Positions 56,833-64,000 of a stretch of DNA of 64,000 bases are shown here, piece by piece (positions within the stretch are counted from its first letter, which is position 1; every line of letters starts with the position of its first letter). Origin of the DNA: Isoetes taiwanensis (lineage: Eukaryota > Streptophyta > Lycopodiopsida > Isoetales > Isoetaceae); assembly GCA_021234155.1 (NCBI GenBank), contig JAJEKV010000101.1, positions 3,134,232-3,198,231 on the forward strand, written 5' to 3'. Made by a program: the position numbers and the translations under genes. The notes under the pieces are model-generated. The model was not told where the DNA came from and ran no database searches. It worked only from the letters and a program-made list of their open reading frames with translations.

Positions 56833-56968
56833 GGTTTGGGAGTTTTAGGGTTTCCACCTGCAATTTCATGTTATCTAAATATTTAGAACATTAGTATTTG
56901 TTGGCGTGAAATATCTGATTCCTTAAGGCAAAATTTACTCCCACTACTCATATAGTGCGCGAGAAGCC

Positions 56969-57226
56969 CGAGCTAAAATTTAGCCAAGAGCTGTAGGCAC
57001 ACTCTGTGAGTAGTCACTCTTTCTTAACTAAATCAGGGTTTTCTATACACTCTTACAAATCTGACAGGTTTTTCTAGCTTAAATTTTAATTTTAAGCTAC
57101 CTTATGCTATCAGATTACTCTGATTATGTATTTTTCTTGTTGAACTATGGTCAAATACTGTGCAAGAGCCTCGAGCTAAATTTTAGCTAAGAGATGCAGG
57201 CACACTCTGTGAGTAGTCACTCTCTA
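56969..57226 (-). repeat. Direct repeat pair upstream of the MARTKQTA promoter
   Basis: The phrase GAGCTAAAATTTAGCCAAGAG, with GGCACACTCTGTGAGTAGTCACTCT following, is present at about 56970-57023 and, with a few changes, at 57172-57225. The spacing is about 200 bp. Repeated promoter units upstream of ORF1 are seen in some LINE 5' regions. Confidence 0.7.
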
Positions 57227-57439
57227 GTTGCCAAATTTTTCAAGTTTTATTAAGGTTTTCAATACTTTTGATAACTATCACTAGCTTAGCTTATACTTCT
57301 AAGGTGAGAATTTCTTTTTCCCATTTTTGAAGTTTATACTTGGATTGTTATCTCCAAGATGGAAGTTCTAAATGTTAGTACTAACTGAAAAGACAATATT
57401 GGACTCAAGAAGCAACCTCTGCTCTTGAGAACTAATGCA

Positions 57440-59560
57440 ACACATCTTAGTCAACACAGGCGATTGCATGTTCTCTTGAAAGGGCAATGGATGTTGTGCA
57501 AAGAATGAAGAAAAGTGCTAATGAAGATACTGCTTAAGATGCATAGGATCAGAGATAAGAGAGCAATCCGACAACACCAAAGAATGTATAGATGCCGCAA
57601 GTTTCCTTCTTCTTGCAGTGGCAAAAAATAACCAAGTACATCTATCTCCATCCTTGAACCATTGCAACCATGCGTTCACCTTGGCTTCAATAGCTGTTAC
57701 AGTTTCTATAGCTTTGATCTGAGATAGTAACTCCTTTTCTCTAACTTCATTTGTAGGGCCACGAGCACTGAGTTGTTCTAATTCCTGGTATAATGTAGTT
57801 AAGAGTCCTCTAGCTTCAACAACTCTGACTCTCCCCCATTCTTTTGCAAATAACTTAACTACTGACAATGTTGCAACAATCCCAGACATGCCCGACTTGA
57901 GACCAAACTCGATTACAACCAAAGTTGAACTCATCGTCCTCTAAGTACTTGCAATTAAGCTAAGTTCTAGTAGGTCTACGACAATTAGCCACATCATTGG
58001 ATAAGAGTTGCGGATTATGATCAGACATGGAGCTATCCAGAAGATTCGAGTGACGAAAATCTATTAGCAAAACAGATGCACAAGTATTAAAGTATCCTCT
58101 ATCATGTCTTGCATAAGCTCTACCAACTCCTGTCCAACCATTACACCACGTGAAGGACTAATCACCATCAATCTGTATAAGTTGGCAATCGTGTAAAAGG
58201 CGTAACCATTGTTCCCGCTCGAACCCTTGCACCACTTTAGAACCTTGGCCGCTTTTATCTCTTTCCAACTCAACCATGTTAAAGTCTCCAACCAGCAACC
58301 ACGCAACATTCTGCCCAAGATGAAGAATTTTATTCGTCACAGTTGCCCAAAGCACCATCTTTGGCGAGGTCTATCATGAGCATAAACATTTATCAAACCC
58401 CATTCTTGACTTTATCTTTCCACTTGATTATTATCCACTGCCCAAACCTATTTGTTTGAGTAAAAATAACATCCACAGAGGACTTCCACGCAGTAAGCAC
58501 ACCAGCCTTAGGTGCATTAGCAGCAGACACCAAGACACTATAGTCACGTCCAAATATATTTGCTACTTATATACATCACCTCGGAGGCATTTATGCTCTT
58601 GAAGATAGGGTGCTCCTTTTACTTGGGGAAGAAGCCACTCTTCTCACATTCAAAGACAAAAGGTTCATGTGCCCTAACTATTATGTTCCACCTCCATACC
58701 AATAGAGCCAGCATCAACCATGTCCATCTCACATGATTCTGAAGGGAGGTCAACCCATCTCGTCTTGGAAATTGACAAGGGGAGCCTCCTCTTTGTTCCA
58801 CCCTTTCATTGTTTTGTTTAGCATTTGGTGAGGGAGAGCCTCCTCTCTATCTATCCCCCATTATTTTGTTGGCTACCTAGTAAGTAGAGCCTCCTCTTTG
58901 CTCCACCCTTTCATGCGAAGTATCAGACTCATTCATGACATTAGAGGCATGTTGACTAGCCTTATTGCGTGCAACTCTTTTTCAATTCACATTTTGACAT
59001 TCCAATTGGACATTTTCATGATGCTCTTGAACACTTTCTTGCTCTTGCATCTCCACGGATCTTACGTAATTGGCCCTAGCATCCTCATCAAAGATGGGAG
59101 TATGCACAATCTTCTGTGGAATAGAAGTTTTAGCAGCAGATGGATAGCAACGATAGAGGTATCAGTAGTATTGGTAGAAGGGACAACATAAGGTAAAGGG
59201 GACACAACAGAGATAGGAGGCACAGAGGAAGAAGGAACCATTGCAGGGCGATCTTTCTTAGCACAAAAAATTGCAGATAGAGCAAGTTGAGGAAACAAGT
59301 CAACAAGCTGAGGACCATTGAGCAATTGCAAGGCATACTTCAAAAAGATAGGGCTACTTTTCACAAACACCACGGTCGAGAAAAGACGACGACCCGGAAA
59401 AGAAAGAGACACAAATTTTAGCTCTACCAACAATAAAATGGGCTGAATGAGTACCCAAACTATTAGCAATATTGATAAGAAACTCCGGCACCAAGAGATC
59501 AGGAGGAAGATTAGGAATAGAAAACCAATGTCTTTGAAATTTGAAATACCTCCCCTCAAA
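57440..59560 (-). mobile_element. L1-type LINE fragment (ORF1 end, endonuclease and linker)
   Basis: On the minus strand 59540-59000 looks like the end of an L1 ORF1. Phrases include FSIPNLPPDLLVPEFLINIANSLG and VGRAKICVSF, then a Ser/Pro-rich tail and an ERVEQRGGSP repeat. 58750-58060 carries endonuclease phrases (GLINVYAHDRPRQR, VAWLLVGDFNMVE). 57934-57518 is the linker before the polymerase (EAKVNAWLQWFKDGDRCTWLFFATARRRK). The polymerase is missing; homology ends near 57440. Many frameshifts are present. A 20-bp T run on the minus strand (59556-59578) interrupts ORF1. Confidence 0.75.
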
Positions 59561-59579
59561 AAAAAAAAAAAAAAAAAAC

Positions 59580-61060
59580 TTGGGTCATCCAATTATCTCC
59601 AATGCTACCTTTATTGATTCCATCATATTATTTGTTTTCACTGGCCCGGACTTGATTCTTGATGCCCGAAGTCGTTATATGAGGTTGAAGTGCATCCACA
59701 ACCAAATTTCTTTCCTATCGGGGTAGAGTAGGAGATTGCATTTTCCATATAACATTGAACGACAATCACACCTAGTTATTCAGTTAATCCACAACTTGAA
59801 TTAATTTGTACTAACCTCCCACACGCACTCCCATCCATATTGAATCTAAGCTTTTCTTCAACATATGGAACTCTTACTGCTCATTAGAAATCTCATACTT
59901 CATGTGGATCCTTGCATATACAAGTGTGCCAATAAAAACAAAACTCACAAAAAACTGGTGTCACAAATTTAACCAAATCACACGTGTTAGTGGATGAATA
60001 AACTTATATTTCTTAGTGAGTACGAGTCTTATGTTTAGAGGTTATTACCCTCAAGTGAAGACCTAACCCATTGCCCCAAGCCTGCCCTATTGCTGGTGTA
60101 AACATTTTTTTAAAGATTGCATTCAAGGACAATTCATATTTCCTAAATAATCAGGCCTCGAAGCTTTCTTTTGTTCAACTTTTAAGTCCTAACCTAACCA
60201 AGCAACACCTATTACAAGTTCCCAACTTGAGCCCAAAAACTTTTCTAGTATTCTATGATTGCCATGGATGAAGAAGCCAAAGGGAAGGGTCACAAAAATG
60301 GTCTCAACGTTAAATGCACAATTGTTATCCTAAATAAATTATGAGTGTTGGCAACTTCAAAGATAAGATTGACAACTTGATGTGGAAGGCAATTTAATGC
60401 GTCATTAGGAGCATATCACATGTTTTCCTTTATTGTATATCCTTTATTGAAAGTCCATGTACCGAACTACCTCAAGATAATGAAATGCTACGAGACAATC
60501 TATGATAAAATATAGAATATATAGTCATATTAGGCAAAATGATAAGCTTAAGCTTGATGGGTGATGCATTGGAATCTTTGCTATGACGGGGATTGCGCGT
60601 CTATTGACTGGCAAGTATTCTCTATCTATCTATCATGGTGATTAGCTTGGAATCTTTGATATGAAGAGGATTGCCGCATCACTTGTTGTGGTCAAACAAG
60701 TGATCATTTCAGACTCATCGACTTAAATTCTATTCTTTTGTTTCTTTTCTATAAGGATTGTTACGAAGGTTCCACATGTTTCAGATCATGTGACATAGAC
60801 ACAATTGTATAAGATGATGAAAGAGAGAGAGAATGGGGAAAGTGACATGATTTTGGAGGAAGATAAATGAATAGGGCTTTTGGATTTGAAGAAGAAGAGC
60901 ATTTTTTAAAATATTATAACCGGGTCGCATATTTTGCCGGCAGTGCATTCTCATGCGGCCACGTCACAACAGGGAATTTGAGTTGGGTCCATTGATTCGG
61001 CATCATCCGCTACACAAGTGACAAATCAGACGAAAATCCTTCAACTTCAGCTCCCTGATT
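59580..61060. other. No gene seen
   Basis: AT-rich DNA. A weak direct repeat, TTGGAATCTTTGCTATGACGG at about 60570 and TTGGAATCTTTGATATGAAGA at about 60648, is the only structure I see. Confidence 0.45.
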
Positions 61061-61072
61061 ATTATGATATTG

Positions 61073-61192
61073 TAAGGGTAAGCTATTTGGTCCAACTTAC
61101 CCTGTTTGCTCCCGCGAGCTGCTCTCGGCCGCTGCCGGTCGGAGCATCCACCGGGCAAACAGGGTAAGCTGTCCCAAACAACTTACCTTTGT
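61073..61192. repeat. Small inverted-repeat element (MITE-like)
   Basis: AACTTACCCTGTTTGCTCCCG near 61096 faces CGGGCAAACAGGGTAAGCT near 61152. An outer pair GGGTAAGCTATTTGG / CCCAAACAACTTACC extends the stem. Total length is about 120 bp. It lies about 0.6 kb upstream of the GDPD TATA box. Confidence 0.7.
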
Positions 61193-61455
61193 ACGTCCAA
61201 GCAACCCACCCTCAACTAAGAAGAAATGAACTTAAGATGTATTACAAGTATGGAGGGCATAAAAATTGCTTCTTTTTCTTCTTCTTCTTTTCTTTAGGTT
61301 CTTGAGGGTAAGATTGTCCTCTAGAGTAAGATTATCTGTCAATGGACAACGATGGATCAGATGATGGGAAGAGAACATTGGGCAGAAACCTTATCGAGAG
61401 ACATGGCAGACTGAAGGGGACACGACAGGTAAGCCAGGGATTGGTAGAGACACAC

Positions 61456-61502
61456 AGATAGAATAAAATAGAATAGAATAGAAGAGAGAGAGAGAGAGAG
61501 CG
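61456..61502. repeat. Microsatellite (TAGAA then GA)
   Basis: ATAGAATAAAATAGAATAG is followed by about ten GA units. It lies in the presumed promoter region of GDPD. Confidence 0.85.
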
Positions 61503-61800
61503 AGTTGCACATGCACCATAAGATATGGACCAAGAACAAAAACAAAGAGGTTGTGGAAAAGGCCAAAACGGATATCCACAAGGTAAAGGTATAACCCAAA
61601 AGCATATTTCTGGGAATCAAAGAATATCCAAAGAATATACGAATATGTTTTAGCACATGCGCGGCATAACAGAATATTCGAAAGGAAAAGGCGTCGCGAA
61701 GCCAAACGGCCAAAAGGGACCCTTCCAAGTCCTGGCGCCGCCAGCAAAGGCTATGGCGTTGCACAAGAACCTGGCGGCGCCTCCCCGTAGGTTTCTCCCT

Positions 61801-61807
61801 TATATAT
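61801..61807 (+). promoter_or_regulatory. TATA box of the GDPD gene
   Basis: TATATAT preceded by CTT. About 30 bp downstream a GATCTCTTTGTTTTAG stretch could hold the start of transcription. The leader would be 230-320 bases and includes a short upstream ORF starting at the ATG at 61962. Confidence 0.5.
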
Positions 61808-62150
61808 TCCTTCGCAGAAAAACCAGAAAATCGATCTCTTTGTTTTAGATCCTTGCGGTGAATTTTTGCCATCGCCGGAGCTTGGCCGCTCCGGTGCCCT
61901 GCCCCTTTTCGTCCTCAAGTCCCTCTCTTTATTTTTTCCCTTGAGTTTGATCTGCTCAATGAGCAATTCCGCTAGTTTCTGCGAATTTTTTCTATGATCT
62001 TTCTCATTCCCATTCTGCCCTTGTCGTTCTTTCGGCAATGCCAATCCTTCCCTTTCTCTTTTGATGATTTGCATCCAGACAATCCCCGTTGTTGTAGAAG
62101 TTTTGCATAAATCCAATATCAAGAATCCAGTATCGTCAAATTTTATAAAG

Positions 62151-63839
62151 ATGGGTGATTCCAGCGTTTCTGGTAAGTCTTTTCGTCTTCCTAAAGTGGT
62201 TATGAATAGCCTCGGAGGTAATATTTCTAGATTTTGCAGGCATTGATTTGATCCAGGAAAGGGCAAAGTTACTGGTGATTGGCCATAGGGGAATGGGAAA
62301 GAACAAAATTGCCTTAACAGGGGAAGCCCCAGATCCAAGACCTTCGATTAGGGAGAATACCATTCTTTCTTTCAATACGGCTGCAAATAATGGAGCTGAT
62401 TTAGTGGAATTTGATGTGCAGGTAAGGAATGCCAGAGTTTGAATTTTCTATATAAAGCTTCAGGATCTTAGTTTTGATGCAGAGTTTTTCCAGGTCACAA
62501 AGGATGGCCATGCTGTCATATTCCATGATGATTTTATTATTACTGATGATCAGGTTAGACAATAGAAAGATAAATTCTTGCTGGTGCATTATGAAGCAGA
62601 CCATAATCTTGTTTCGTTGGGTTGAATGCTCAGATTGCAAGGCCTATTAGGGAGCTTACTCTGGAAGAAATTTATGAAATAGGCTTGCAGAAAAATCCTG
62701 AGAAAGTAAGGTTTGAGAAACAGTATATAAATTTCTGGATCTTGCTGAATATCTTGTGATTTGAAAAGATTCTGTTTCTGACTAGCCACTTCTATTTGGT
62801 AATTTCAGACTACAAAAAGCATTACTTAGGAAAGGAGCAGATGGCTCTTTCAATCCTTGGAGTGTAACTATGGATGATCATCTCTGTACCTTAAAGGATG
62901 CATTTGAGTTAGTTCAGGAAACAGTGGGGTTCAATATTGAGCTAAAATTTCCAGACCATGGGCATGTCACTGAAGAAGAGCTCCACCATGTGATCTCAAT
63001 AGTGGTTAAGGTATAAAAAGAAAAAAAGAGAGAACTTTCTGATTAATTTTAACTTATGAATCAGATCAGATCTCAAAATTTTAACCGACTGCAGGAAAGA
63101 GCATGCCAAAGGGAGAAAAATTTTCTTCTCAAGCTTCCATCCAGATGCAGTGCACAAACTCAAGCAGATGCAAGCATCATATGCGGCAAGTTATTATAAA
63201 ATGCATTCTAATCTAGAAGCATTTTGTTTCAATCCAGTCTGGCATTATCTGACTTTGGTTGCAAATTGGTGGAAACAGGTGTTCTTCCTGACAGATGGTG
63301 GAGTCCATACCTTTAATGATTCACGAAGAAACTCCATAGAGGCGGCAATTGAAGTATGCAAGAAAAGTAAGTCTATTTTTGGACATCCAATTGGTGGGAT
63401 TTGTATATGGACACAAACTAACGTTCTGTATATTGGATCTTGTTATTTCAGGTTCCTTGCAAGGCATAGTGTCGGAAGTGAAGGCAATTCTCCATAGCCA
63501 GGCCTCGGTTATGAAAGTAAAGGAGGCTGGATTAACCTTGCTAACATATGGCGAGCTAAAGTAAGGCTGGATTTGCATGTGGGCTGTTCCCCCTTTTCCT
63601 ATTTCTGATTCAGGCGATTGGTTAATCGGATTGAACAAAGAATTGATCGATCTAATGGTTTGTGTGTTGGATTTTGCAGCAATGTAACTGAAGCTCTGTA
63701 CAAACAGCAAGAGCTCGGAGGAGATGGAGTGATTGTAGACCATGTTTTAGAGATGGTTACCGTAGCGAGGGGGTTGGGCATAACAGACGATTCCTCATCC
63801 GCCATAGCTGGAAATATGGGAGTAAAAGTTGTGGCATAG
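62151..63839 (+). CDS. Glycerophosphodiester phosphodiesterase, nine exons
   Basis: It hydrolyses glycerophosphodiesters to glycerol-3-phosphate and an alcohol. Exons: 62151-62172, 62240-62421, 62494-62553, 62634-62710, 62809-63010, 63095-63185, 63279-63366, 63452-63560, 63680-63839; about 330 residues. Signature blocks in order are VIGHRGMG (catalytic His), RENTILSFNTAANNGADLVEFDVQ (metal-binding Glu and Asp), AVIFHDDF (second His), GFNIELKF, IFFSSFHPDAV, VFFLTDGG and GIVSEVKAIL. The match is to the plant cytosolic/plastid GDPD1-3 type. Junctions are GT-AG except intron 6, which is GC-AG (GCAAGT). Exon 6 has one base too many at its 5' edge (CTGCAGG), giving an apparent frameshift. An in-frame ATG at 62064 is an alternative start. 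Confidence 0.88.
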
Positions 63840-64000
63840 TCTTAACCATATATTTTTGACCTACTTACCATTAGCCCCTGCCCGATTAATTAATATACGA
63901 CCTACTTACCAAAATACCATGATATAACCATGTTTTGTATATCTTACCAATTTCATCCATGGAGTGAGTGAATTTGCAACATTTGTTTATGCACTAGAAT
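63840..64000 (+). other. 3' flank of the GDPD gene
   Basis: AT-rich sequence after the stop codon, probably 3' untranslated. A perfect AATAAA signal is not seen in the bases available. Confidence 0.5.

Noticed and set aside
1-64000. CRISPR arrays, bacterial operons, rRNA or tRNA genes
   Set aside because: Split genes and plant transposons show a nuclear plant genome. I saw no regularly spaced short repeats or rRNA, and no tRNA caught my eye, though I could not run a tRNA model.

Overview
This window looks like a transposon-dense stretch of a large seed-plant nuclear genome, possibly a gymnosperm; I cannot fix the species. The basis is: split genes with GT-AG introns and TATA boxes, plant gene families (UDP-glycosyltransferase, legume-type lectin, PPR, RNA-dependent RNA polymerase, DUF829, M3 peptidase), L1 and RTE-like LINEs, Copia remnants and AT-rich filler. 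I can defend only one near-complete host gene, a nine-exon glycerophosphodiester phosphodiesterase (GDPD) at 62151-63839 (+). Nearly everything else is mobile DNA or gene fragments carried by it.

Layout: 1-6480 holds unassigned, partly A-rich DNA. 6484-9690 is a 3'-truncated L1-type LINE with a GC-rich insertion in its first ORF. 9700-12260 is an AT-rich tandem array. 12382-13443 (-) is a solo copy of an unrecognised protein that recurs at 44.5 kb. 14484-16980 is composite element E1, carrying a glycosyltransferase fragment. 17040-18009 is a LINE 3' end. 18010-20140 is an internally deleted Copia element whose LTR-like repeat is split by an 11.7-kb inverted-repeat transposon at 20728-32391. 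That transposon holds lectin, PPR and RTE-LINE fragments. 34.5-35.6 kb is a tandem duplication. 35848-41268 is a second copy of the same Copia subfamily, split by composite element E2 (38321-40889), which carries M3-peptidase and DUF829 fragments.

41266-54163 is the most unusual block. Two ~3.1-kb direct repeats flank a 4.2-kb region encoding a protein of unknown function followed by a reverse transcriptase with a YIDD catalytic box that is neither Copia, Gypsy nor L1. The second direct repeat is split by composite element E3 (49773-52500), which carries an RNA-dependent RNA polymerase fragment. 54164-56721 (-) is a LINE 3' end plus a lysine-rich ORF that begins with the first eight residues of a histone H3 tail (MARTKQTA) behind a TATA box. 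57440-59560 (-) is another L1 remnant. 59.6-61.9 kb leads into the GDPD promoter.

Main observation: E1, E2 and E3 share one plan. Each has the same ~118-bp 5' end, host gene fragments in sense orientation, and a 3' end formed by a long palindrome around the motif GGGCCCGAAGGGCCC. The palindrome arms differ in length between copies. This looks like one gene-capturing element family whose 3' end is made by snap-back copying. Separately, pairs of duplicated segments differ again and again at CTG/CAG triplets (CTG versus TCG, CGG or CG). That fits systematic base-calling error at CHG-methylated cytosines, so some frameshifts reported here may not be real.
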